Positions 1 to 5,425 of a stretch of 7,020 bases of DNA are shown piece after piece (the first letter of the stretch is position 1; every line of letters starts with the position of its first letter). The position numbers and the translations under genes were made by a program. Below the pieces are notes generated by a model. That model did not search any database and was not told the DNA's origin. It saw only the letters and a program-made list of their open reading frames with translations. Origin of the DNA: Nitrososphaerota archaeon (lineage in GTDB: Archaea; Thermoproteota; EX4484-205; JAAOZO01); assembly GCA_011605715.1 (NCBI GenBank), contig JAAOZO010000165.1:1-7020 (forward strand), read 5' to 3'.

Positions 1-80
1 TGAGAGAAATTGAAGAACTGTTCGACTTTTCTTAGAATAAGGTGTTCTACATTAGCGGTAGGTTAAGAAAAGCTTCAGAA

Positions 81-91
81 AACTTATAATG
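81..91 (+). promoter_or_regulatory. Weak candidate TATA element for the two small + strand genes
   Basis: ACTTATAATG-like A/T element about 55 bases ahead of the ATG at 146, which would give a leader of roughly 30 bases. A second, poorer option is CTAAAATT at 113-120, placed 26-30 bases before the ATG, which would give a leaderless mRNA. That fits the absence of any Shine-Dalgarno site in the A-rich stretch before 146. Neither element is strong, so the call is tentative. Confidence 0.25.
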
Positions 92-145
92 TAGCTTGTA
101 GAAAACTTAGAGCTAAAATTAAAACAAAAGATCAAAAAGAAAAAA

Positions 146-346
146 ATGAAAAACATCTCTAAAGCTTTTGATGTTGATTTATTTTACCAGCTTGGAGTTA
201 ACTTTAACGTTGTATGGAGTAGTAGAACATCTAAGCTTGCAGAAGGGTCTTTTGAAGAACTTAAAGAAGACTTTCCATTCAAGAGCATAAAATTGATCTT
301 TGTTTCGGACGGAGACTACAGAAACTTGATGGAAGACCTAATTTAA
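146..346 (+). CDS. Small protein of unknown function (66 aa)
   Basis: I do not recognise this protein. It encodes 66 residues with a composition typical of a real soluble protein: predicted strands around NFNVVW (19-24) and IKLIFVS (48-54) flank a helix rich in Glu and Leu (32-42), an alpha/beta arrangement. There is no signal peptide, membrane segment or cysteine. The ATG at 146 is the only reasonable start, since the frame is open upstream to a TAG at 92 but has no other start codon. No Shine-Dalgarno site precedes it, so the mRNA may be leaderless. The next gene begins 10-20 bases after its stop, so the two are probably co-transcribed. They run opposite to the peptide operon, and nothing ties them functionally to it. 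Confidence 0.6.
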   Translation: MKNISKAFDVDLFYQLGVNFNVVWSSRTSKLAEGSFEELKEDFPFKSIKLIFVSDGDYRNLMEDLI

Positions 347-354
347 ATAGGGGT

Positions 355-360
355 AGGTGG
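355..360 (+). promoter_or_regulatory. Shine-Dalgarno AGGTGG deciding the start at 366
   Basis: AGGTGG lies five bases ahead of the ATG at 366. It also overlaps the in-frame GTG at 357, so that GTG cannot use it. This favours the ATG at 366. Confidence 0.5.
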
Positions 361-365
361 TTTTC

Positions 366-644
366 ATGCGGAATGGGATCCAAGGTTTTCTCGAGAAGAC
401 ATTGAAAAAAATAATGGAAAAGTATGGCGAGACAAGGATATTTTTCCTTCACCCAAACTATGAGGTTTTGTCTTATGGAAACACTTCTGAAGTAGAAGAA
501 GCTAGATGGTTTGTTGCGTTATCTAGAGGTTATCCTTCAATATTCTTTGCGGGAACTCCGCCTAGCAACCCAAAAAATGTAGAAACTTTTCTCAAGGTAT
601 GGTTTTCCGAAAGATACATTTCCGAAAGATACAAGAGTAAATAA
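366..644 (+). CDS. Small protein of unknown function (92 aa)
   Basis: Not recognised. It has 92 residues from the ATG at 366, or 95 from the in-frame GTG at 357; the ATG is preferred for its well-spaced AGGTGG. An amphipathic N-terminal helix (about 6-21, GFLEKTLKKIMEKYGE) leads into a strand (RIFFLHP), a turn (YEVLSYGN), a helix (VEEARWFVALSRG) and another strand (SIFFAG), so a small alpha/beta or PAS/roadblock-like fold is conceivable but unproven. There is no signal peptide, no membrane segment and no cysteine. It lies 19 bases after the 66-residue gene in the same direction and is probably its operon partner. The C-terminus carries a perfect five-codon duplication (SERY twice), which looks recent. 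Confidence 0.65.
   Translation: MRNGIQGFLEKTLKKIMEKYGETRIFFLHPNYEVLSYGNTSEVEEARWFVALSRGYPSIFFAGTPPSNPKNVETFLKVWFSERYISERYKSK
604..633 (+). repeat. Perfect 15-bp tandem duplication inside the 92-aa gene
   Basis: TTTCCGAAAGATACA occurs twice back to back (604-618 and 619-633) with no mismatch. The unit is five codons long, so the frame is kept and the SERY tetrapeptide is doubled near the C-terminus. Perfect identity at every third-codon position suggests recent replication slippage rather than selection for the peptide. Confidence 0.9.
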
Positions 645-675
645 CTCAAGCTTGTTTCAACTTGCATTTGAACGA

Positions 676-693
676 GAAACTCTTTCGAGTTTC
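676..693 (+). terminator. Short perfect hairpin after the small + strand genes
   Basis: GAAACTC (676-682) and GAGTTTC (687-693) form a 7-bp stem with a TTTC loop, 32 bases after the stop at 644, in the gap between convergent genes. No U-run follows directly. It could help define the 3' end of either convergent transcript. Confidence 0.35.
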
Positions 694-752
694 GATGAAG
701 TTTAGACAAAACTTAAGTTAGCAGAACAAACTAAGCCTAAGGAAAGTAAGAA

Positions 753-762
753 TTTTCTTTTT
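753..762 (+). terminator. T-tract, likely archaeal terminator for the + strand pair
   Basis: TTTTCTTTTT on the + strand lies about 110 bases after the stop at 644 and just overlaps the 3' end of the convergent gene. Archaeal RNA polymerase commonly terminates at T-rich tracts without a hairpin, so this is a reasonable end for the two small genes. No comparable T-tract is obvious for the convergent minus-strand gene. Confidence 0.35.
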
Positions 763-1888
763 ATCCTTTCTGCCAAACTGTAGAAGATTTTCTAAATCCA
801 TACTCATAACCATAAGTATAAGCTCTATAACCTGAGTTCCATGTTCCAGTTTTTATTGTTATATTTCCAGCTGGAGAAGATTGGTAACTTACTCCAAGGC
901 CTACAGAAATACCGCTCCTGCTAAAGCTAACACCTACACTAAAAACAAAACCATATGCTTTGTAAAGGTTGATTTGTCTTTGACTGTTTTGCTCAGTTAT
1001 ATAAGGATTACTTCCAGAAGAAAAACCACTCCAAGAGTTGATAAATCTTTTATCAGCAATGGGATCTTGATTCGTATCAACAGCATAAACATGTTCAACC
1101 CAATAAATCTCATCAACTAATACTGCTGTATGAAGATACTTAAAGTAAAACTGTTCTATGATGGTTTTTTGATCAGTATAAAAGTCAGAACTTAAAGGAC
1201 TATCCACAGTAACGGTTGTCGTTCCTGCGTCACTCCAATCTGTTACGTACTTCCCTTGTGTTGTATCGTAAACCCGCTCTTTTACTTGCACATCAATTTT
1301 GGTACCAAATCCAAAGTCGAATTTTACCCAAATGTTATCCCATGTGGAGAATTCAACTACAGTTGTATACTGCCAAGATTCCTCGTTTGGAGGAGTATAG
1401 GACAAGAATTCAATCTTATTGTTTGGTATTAAAACTCCAAGTTTTTGTTCATTTTCTACTTTTCTTAAATTAACTTTAACAGAATGAGATCCTAGAGGAA
1501 AAAGCATAAATGAAGGATCTACCGAAAAGGCTAGGCTACTGAGCAAGCCTTCATCTTTCTTACTTACAATTACTAATAAATTAACTGAAGCAAAAATATC
1601 TCTTACACTCCCATTTATGTTAAGCTTTCCTTTGTAAATCCTGGGTATTCCTATTATCGAGCTAAAAATTCCTCTTTCATCGCTTGTTCCACTCGAGATT
1701 AGTTCTGGACCTTTCTCAGTTAAATGATAAATATATACTTTTGAGTAAGGAACTACAGTGTTGTTAAAGTAAACACCTACTGTAAGAATAACTTTTTGCG
1801 GATTGTCGATAAAATCTTCTACAATAAAAGGAATAGAAACTGAAAAAAGAGGAATAAGAAGAACTGCGGCTAAAATTCTCTTATCCAT
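761..1888 (-). CDS. Secreted beta-rich protein, co-regulated with the RiPP operon (375 aa)
   Basis: Family not recognised. A basic start (MDKR) and a hydrophobic stretch (about 5-23) form a signal peptide or N-terminal anchor. Residues about 32-80 resemble a small Ig-like or carboxypeptidase-regulatory-like sandwich (strands, then SSGTSDERGIFSS). The rest is strand-rich, with Trp/Tyr-rich segments, Gly/Ser alternation at 311-335 (YGFVFSVGVSFS) and a Tyr/Gly tail (YRAYTYGYEYGFR). There is no cysteine, and there are several N-glycosylation sequons (42-44, 92-94, 342-344), all fitting an extracellular location. The ATG at 1888 is chosen because GAGGTGA lies 11 bases upstream and because the matching ATG starts the precursor gene behind the same leader. 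It is a separate unit, 200 bases after the glycosyltransferase stop. Shared control suggests a partner, second effector, receptor or surface target of the peptide; this is inference. Confidence 0.85.
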   Translation of the reverse strand: MDKRILAAVLLIPLFSVSIPFIVEDFIDNPQKVILTVGVYFNNTVVPYSKVYIYHLTEKGPELISSGTSDERGIFSSIIGIPRIYKGKLNINGSVRDIFASVNLLVIVSKKDEGLLSSLAFSVDPSFMLFPLGSHSVKVNLRKVENEQKLGVLIPNNKIEFLSYTPPNEESWQYTTVVEFSTWDNIWVKFDFGFGTKIDVQVKERVYDTTQGKYVTDWSDAGTTTVTVDSPLSSDFYTDQKTIIEQFYFKYLHTAVLVDEIYWVEHVYAVDTNQDPIADKRFINSWSGFSSGSNPYITEQNSQRQINLYKAYGFVFSVGVSFSRSGISVGLGVSYQSSPAGNITIKTGTWNSGYRAYTYGYEYGFRKSSTVWQKG

Positions 1889-1899
1889 GCTTCACATTT

Positions 1900-1906
1900 T
1901 CACCTC
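1900..1906 (-). promoter_or_regulatory. Shine-Dalgarno GAGGTGA of the secreted-protein gene
   Basis: GAGGTGA matches the archaeal anti-Shine-Dalgarno well but sits 11 bases before the ATG at 1888, which is rather far. An ATG followed at once by TGA lies between them. The arrangement is identical ahead of the precursor gene. Confidence 0.7.
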
Positions 1907-1913
1907 ATTTTAC

Positions 1914-1927
1914 GATAAATAGTTATC
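1914..1927. promoter_or_regulatory. Dyad GATAA-N4-TTATC at the predicted transcription start
   Basis: A perfect 5-bp inverted repeat with a 4-bp spacer, about 26 bases downstream of the TATA centre, so it overlaps the likely start of transcription. A regulator bound there would block initiation. In the second copy (6994-7007) one half is GATAA and the other TTACC, so the symmetry is one base short. No regulator gene is visible in the window. Confidence 0.4.
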
Positions 1928-1935
1928 ACGAGTAG

Positions 1936-1943
1936 TTTATATA
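1936..1943 (-). promoter_or_regulatory. TATA box TATATAAA for the secreted-protein gene
   Basis: Read on the minus strand, TATATAAA is preceded by an A-rich AAAAAAGG stretch that could serve as a BRE. It places the transcription start near 1914 and a leader of about 26 bases before the ATG at 1888. It belongs to the duplicated promoter block. Confidence 0.75.
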
Positions 1944-1945
1944 CC

Positions 1946-1977
1946 TTTTTTAATTTTTAATTTTTAAAATATTTTTT
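1946..1977. promoter_or_regulatory. 32-bp A/T-only tract upstream of the TATA box
   Basis: An uninterrupted A/T run containing three TTTTTAA-like units (plus strand), directly upstream of the TATA/BRE region. It would be easily melted and bent, and may help promoter opening or bind a chromatin protein. Whether the precursor promoter has the same tract cannot be seen because that side is outside the window. Confidence 0.4.
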
Positions 1978-1998
1978 CTGTTCTAGAGTTTAGAACAG
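1978..1998. promoter_or_regulatory. 8-bp inverted repeat CTGTTCTA/TAGAACAG
   Basis: CTGTTCTA (1978-1985) and TAGAACAG (1991-1998) form a perfect 8-bp stem with a 5-base loop. It lies 80-100 bases after the operon's last stop and about 35 bases upstream of the TATA box of the next gene. It could be a 3'-end hairpin of the operon mRNA or an operator for the secreted-protein gene. It is not followed by a U-run on the minus strand, so a classical terminator is unlikely. Confidence 0.45.
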
Positions 1999-2002
1999 CT
2001 GG

Positions 2003-2040
2003 TCTTCATTTATGCTAAACTTTAATTTAGAGAATGAAGA
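2003..2040 (-). terminator. Two-step hairpin after the glycosyltransferase gene
   Basis: TCTTCATT (2003-2010) pairs with AATGAAGA (2033-2040) over 8 bp. Inside it CTAAA (2015-2019) pairs with TTTAG (2026-2030), giving one interrupted stem-loop about 50 bases after the operon's last stop. It is probably a 3'-end or mRNA-stability structure for the six-gene transcript. A 12-bp palindrome, AAAGAGCTCTTT (2043-2054), lies just beside it. Confidence 0.4.
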
Positions 2041-2088
2041 TTAAAGAGCTCTTTTCTACTATAAAGTTCTAGATTATATAGGTCCTTC

Positions 2089-3165
2089 TTACAAAAAAGA
2101 AGATTCTAAAAGCACTTTTTCATAAACACTAATAATTTTGGGTAAAATTATTCGTATGTCATACTTTTTCGCCTCTTCATGAGCTTTAAGACTCATTAAC
2201 TTTCGAACTTCCTCATTATTTAAAAGGTATAAGATAGCTTCGCTTAGCGCTTTACAATCGTATGGTTTAACTAATAATCCAACTCTATTAGTTACAATTT
2301 CTCTAAGTCCTCCAATGTTTGAAGCAATAACAGGTTTTCCTGATGCCATTGCTTCTAGTAAAACTAAAGATTGAGCTTCATAGATAGATGGTATAACAAC
2401 AACATCCGCCATAGAATAGTATGAAGGAAGACAATTACTTTCTAATGAGCCAACAAAAAATACATTTGGGTTAATTCTCAACTTCAGAGACATAACCTTT
2501 AGTTCATTTTTTATCGGCCCATCTCCAACTATCACTAGTACTATGTTTCTATCTCTTTCAAGAACCTTTTTAAGAGCTAAGAGTAACACGTTCAAACCTT
2601 TTTCGTAACTTAATCTTCCGACATAAAGGATAATTTTCTTTCCATCCAAATGTAACTTTGATTTCAATTTTTTCCCATCTTCAACAAGCTTGAATCTTTC
2701 TAAATCAATTCCGTTTGGAATAACTTCAACGCTTTCTCTTGGAATATCATAAAAAGAAGTTAATTCCTTAGATAAGAAATTGCTTATACATATCACTTTT
2801 GAAGACTCTTTTAATATTGTTTCATATGACCTTTTATATTTCTGTGTTTTTCCAATCCAGTGAATCTCGCCTCCATGTACAGTTATGACATATGGTATGT
2901 TGTAGTAAAGCTTACAAGTAAGTGAACAAAGCCCAAGCGGCATAAGAGAGTGAACGTGTAAAAGGTTAACCTTCTCCTTTTTAATGAATGTATCCATCAG
3001 TACAAATAATTCCTTCATTGCAATTAGTGGCGAACTCATAGCTTCTAAAGAAGGTGAGAATACATATACTTGTATACCTGTTTGCTCGAGGTATGATGCA
3101 AGAGTTTTTACATGCTCTTTTATTCCAGAAATTCCAGATGAACTATGAATAAGTGCTACTCTCAT
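2089..3165 (-). CDS. GT-B glycosyltransferase, GT4 family (358 aa)
   Basis: Full-length GT4-type retaining glycosyltransferase that would transfer a sugar from a nucleotide donor. The N-terminal Rossmann half opens with MRVALIHSSSGISGIKEHV, lacking the usual GGxxR but ending in a similar H-V pair. It continues with ITVHGGE (94-100) and the linker VIPNGID (148-154). The C-terminal donor-binding half has ILYVGRLSYEKG (179-190), VIVGDGP (211-217) and the EX7E pair, E263 in IYEAQSLVLLE to E271, followed by AMASGKPVIASNIGGLREIV. The canonical EGFG is EAQS here. There is no signal peptide or membrane anchor. It is the last gene of the operon, two bases after the RRE gene, which suggests it acts on the precursor peptide, perhaps on Tyr, Ser or Cys. 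Acceptor and sugar cannot be read from sequence, and an envelope or glycolipid role remains possible. Confidence 0.92.
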   Translation of the reverse strand: MRVALIHSSSGISGIKEHVKTLASYLEQTGIQVYVFSPSLEAMSSPLIAMKELFVLMDTFIKKEKVNLLHVHSLMPLGLCSLTCKLYYNIPYVITVHGGEIHWIGKTQKYKRSYETILKESSKVICISNFLSKELTSFYDIPRESVEVIPNGIDLERFKLVEDGKKLKSKLHLDGKKIILYVGRLSYEKGLNVLLLALKKVLERDRNIVLVIVGDGPIKNELKVMSLKLRINPNVFFVGSLESNCLPSYYSMADVVVIPSIYEAQSLVLLEAMASGKPVIASNIGGLREIVTNRVGLLVKPYDCKALSEAILYLLNNEEVRKLMSLKAHEEAKKYDIRIILPKIISVYEKVLLESSFL

Positions 3166-3167
3166 GT

Positions 3168-3416
3168 TTATACATCAATTAATATCAATAGCTTTTTATC
3201 TATCATTGTTTTAATTACTTTTCGTAACTCCTCTTCTCTAAGGTTTTTTTCATGAGAAATAATCTGTACAAGCTCTTCAACAGTTCTTGTACCATCGCTT
3301 AGCTCTAATACTCTCTTCGTAAGCTGATTCAATTTTATTACTTTTCCAGAACTATCTATCAGAACAAAATCATCTTTCCAAAAAACATCCAGGTTCCTTA
3401 TAACTGTACGTTTCAT
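3168..3416 (-). CDS. Stand-alone PqqD-like RiPP recognition element (82 aa)
   Basis: PqqD-family winged-helix protein, of the kind that binds RiPP leader peptides and presents them to modifying enzymes. The N-terminal beta hairpin (FVLIDSSGKVIKLN, 17-30) is followed by helix LTKRVLELSDGTRTVEELVQII (the DGTRT turn at 41-45 is characteristic) and two further helices. Its 82 residues are close to PqqD's usual size of about 90. It aligns by eye with residues 40-70 of the radical SAM protein in this operon (G-R/K-V, L-N, V-L-x-L, G and E conserved), so the operon carries two RREs. It starts one base after the permease stop and ends two bases before the glycosyltransferase. That position suggests it serves the glycosyltransferase or the exporter rather than the radical SAM enzyme, which has its own. 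That role is inferred. Confidence 0.85.
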   Translation of the reverse strand: MKRTVIRNLDVFWKDDFVLIDSSGKVIKLNQLTKRVLELSDGTRTVEELVQIISHEKNLREEELRKVIKTMIDKKLLILIDV

Positions 3417-3417
3417 G

Positions 3418-4278
3418 CTAAATTTTCCTCGCTTTTACTATTGCATAACGTTCAGAAAACCTGAAGAGAAACGTTCCTAGTGGTAGTAGAATTAAGATAA
3501 ATATTAGTAGTACTTTACAGTAATCAAAAAGTTCAGCTAGGCTATAGCCAAAAAGCAACGCATTTCTTATACCCTCCAAGGCGTAGTACACTGGAAACAT
3601 TTTACCTATTAATCTGAGTTCGGGAGGTAATACGTTGATTGGATAGTAAACACCTCCTACTAAATTTGGTAGAGTCATGAATAGCCATAGCAATGGGTTT
3701 CGAGTGGCCGCCTGTGGTTCATATATGAAAAACCAAAAGGAAGTTGAGAGAATTAGCCCGAGGAAAAGGTTTGCGAGATAACAAAGAAGGAACAGAATGA
3801 TGGCTCCGAGTAAGTTGGCATTTGAACTTAACTTTAACCCAAAAACGAAAATGCCTGAAAAGAAGTACACTAACAGAAGAGTAACTCTAAAGAAATAGTT
3901 TACAACTTCAGTTGAAACTACTGTCTCTAGTCTTGATCGCCCTGACAAGTAGTAAAACGACCAAGGAGTCATTCTAACACCATAGCTTGCCATCGTGCCT
4001 GAGTAAAGGTAGAGTAAGTTTCTGTACGGCAAGTAGATGGCATCTGTTAAGAACGGAGAAAAGGCCATACCAATAAGGAGAAAAGCGAAGTATTGTTCTA
4101 CATTTGTAGTAGTAAACTTTGTATAGAAGAACCAAGATGCTAACCCAAAACTTATGCTAAGTATTTCATTTGGGATATAGACGACCCACCAAAGACTCCA
4201 ATATTGAATTATAGTCTTAATGTTTACTTTTAACAATTCCATTATAGACTTAAATGTTGACAAAACTTTAGTGCTCAT
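3418..4278 (-). CDS. ABC-2 type transporter permease (286 aa)
   Basis: Integral membrane half of an ABC-2 exporter. Six hydrophobic segments are visible at about 28-52, 61-80, 124-147, 155-185, 195-215 and 253-273. The family's signature loop before the last segment is clear: NLVGGVYYPINVLPPELR (205-222), then MFPVYYALEGIRNALL. The ATG at 4278 is chosen because it overlaps the ATPase stop as ATGA and has GGGAGAGGG about eight bases upstream; a GTG at 4299 would add seven residues and a 25-base overlap. It probably pairs with the adjacent ATPase to move the mature peptide out of the cell or to give self-protection. ABC-2 pairs also export polysaccharides and lipids, but the operon context favours the peptide. 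Confidence 0.9.
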   Translation of the reverse strand: MSTKVLSTFKSIMELLKVNIKTIIQYWSLWWVVYIPNEILSISFGLASWFFYTKFTTTNVEQYFAFLLIGMAFSPFLTDAIYLPYRNLLYLYSGTMASYGVRMTPWSFYYLSGRSRLETVVSTEVVNYFFRVTLLLVYFFSGIFVFGLKLSSNANLLGAIILFLLCYLANLFLGLILSTSFWFFIYEPQAATRNPLLWLFMTLPNLVGGVYYPINVLPPELRLIGKMFPVYYALEGIRNALLFGYSLAELFDYCKVLLIFILILLPLGTFLFRFSERYAIVKARKI

Positions 4279-5420
4279 ATCGTAAACCCTCTCCCACACT
4301 TCATTACCTGAGAGTTTATTTCAAAACCAAACTCAGTCTTTGCTTCAGCCTCTTTTCCTTTTATCAGAAGAAAATAAATGTCCTCGAGTGTTGGTTCTCT
4401 CACTTTTACATAAAGCAATTTTCCAAACTCTGAAAGTTTGTTAAGTAAGCTTGTCATTATTTCCCTACTGTTATCTACAACTACTTGAAACTTTGCAACA
4501 CCATGTTCTGCGTCATAACTATAATTGTGAATAGATACAACTTTATCAAGATTGTTTACTTCTTTTATCATTTTATAAAAGTCGGAACTTAGGGCTATTT
4601 CTATGTCTATTCTCTCCTTCAAATTAAGTAGCTTAATTAGTTCATAAGGAGATCCAGAAGATAAAATTCTTCCTTGATCTAGGAACATTACATAGTCACA
4701 TAAATATTGAGCCTCTTCCAATCTATGAGTTGCATAAAGAATGGTAGCACCGTACTTCTTATTTAGTTTTTCCTTAATAAAAGTTAATATATTCGCTCTA
4801 ACTTCTGGAGAAATACCAGTAAGAGGTTCATCCATTAAGAATAGCTGAGTTTCCCTTATTAAACCAAATGCAAATGCGAACCTACTCAATATTCCTGTTG
4901 AGAGCTCATACAAAGGTCTATTCGAAAATGTTTCAAGCTCAAGGGTGGCTATTATTTCGTCTACTTTTTCTTTCTTTGACCTCGCAATCTCACAAAATCT
5001 AAGCAGATTCTCCCTTATACTTAGATTTTGATCTGAAAAAATACTTACAACTGATAAACCTGGCATATATATTAAGATTTGTGGAAGTTTATCATGATCT
5101 TTCACTATATCTAGACCAAACACAGTTGCATGGCCACTTGAAGGCATGGTTAAGCCAGAGAGTAACTTCAGAAGAGTAGTTTTACCAGATCCATTCGGTC
5201 CTAAGACACCGAATATTTGTCCCTTTTTAACACTAAACGTGAGATTATCTATTGCTCTAATAATTTTTTCTGAACGTCTTTTAGCAAGAGAAAGTAAAAA
5301 GAGATACAGTTTAAAAAGTGGAAAACGGTTGTCTTCATACCCAGAAAACCACATATACTGACCCTCAGTTTCGTAAATTTTGAATTCCTTGGTTAAATTT
5401 ACTACTTCTACAGCATCCAT
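4275..5420 (-). CDS. ABC transporter ATP-binding protein (381 aa)
   Basis: Nucleotide-binding subunit of an ABC-2 exporter. Residue numbers count from the GTG at 5429, so subtract three for the preferred ATG at 5420. Walker A is GPNGSGKTT (77-85), the signature is LSTGI (176-180, canonical LSGGQ), Walker B is LFLMDEP (196-202) and the switch His is H235 (YATHRLEEA). Two things are odd. About 35 residues, rich in aromatics and Lys/Arg, sit between the first strand and the AIDNLTF strand. The Q-loop position reads YMPG rather than the usual PQ. A C-terminal extension of over 100 residues (about 265-384) resembles the regulatory tail of ABC-2 ATPases. The GTG at 5429 would overlap the radical SAM stop as GTGA; the ATG is preferred for GTGA five bases upstream and a typical ABC N-terminus. 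It overlaps the permease by 4 bases. No C39 peptidase domain is present. Confidence 0.92.
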   Translation of the reverse strand: MDAVEVVNLTKEFKIYETEGQYMWFSGYEDNRFPLFKLYLFLLSLAKRRSEKIIRAIDNLTFSVKKGQIFGVLGPNGSGKTTLLKLLSGLTMPSSGHATVFGLDIVKDHDKLPQILIYMPGLSVVSIFSDQNLSIRENLLRFCEIARSKKEKVDEIIATLELETFSNRPLYELSTGILSRFAFAFGLIRETQLFLMDEPLTGISPEVRANILTFIKEKLNKKYGATILYATHRLEEAQYLCDYVMFLDQGRILSSGSPYELIKLLNLKERIDIEIALSSDFYKMIKEVNNLDKVVSIHNYSYDAEHGVAKFQVVVDNSREIMTSLLNKLSEFGKLLYVKVREPTLEDIYFLLIKGKEAEAKTEFGFEINSQVMKCGRGFTI

Positions 5421-5425
5421 ATTTC

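Larger units (their letters stand above)
1884..1940 (-). repeat. Promoter/leader repeat, copy 1 (partner at 6964-7020)
   Basis: These 57 bases match 6964-7020 in the same orientation with three differences (1899/6979, 1926/7006, 1930/7010). The shared block covers part of the TATA element, the predicted transcription start, the Shine-Dalgarno site, the ATG and the first bases of codon 2 of two unrelated genes. Identity stops inside codon 2. The other end of the match is cut by the window edge, so the repeat may be longer. Confidence 0.95.

Noticed and set aside
3..35. Possible C-terminal end of an upstream + strand gene (frame 3, ten codons ending in TAG at 33-35)
   Set aside because: The residues (REIEELFDFS) are plausible, but ten codons at a window edge cannot be told from chance.
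645..760. tRNA, ncRNA or CRISPR repeats in the gaps (1-145, 645-760, 1889-2088)
   Set aside because: No cloverleaf, no regularly spaced repeats and no recognisable RNA motif; only short hairpins and A/T tracts were seen.
881..1473. Open frames on the + strand (881-1120 and 1216-1473)
   Set aside because: Both lie fully antisense inside the secreted-protein gene, have no ribosome site and show low-quality composition, so they are shadows.
4279..4299. GTG start at 4299 for the permease
   Set aside because: It would need a 25-base overlap with the ATPase gene; the ATG at 4278 has a well-spaced GAGAGGG and the common ATGA overlap.
5146..5361. Open frame on the + strand opposite the ABC ATPase
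   Set aside because: Antisense to the Walker A region, with no promoter or Shine-Dalgarno site; the opposite strand has clear family motifs.
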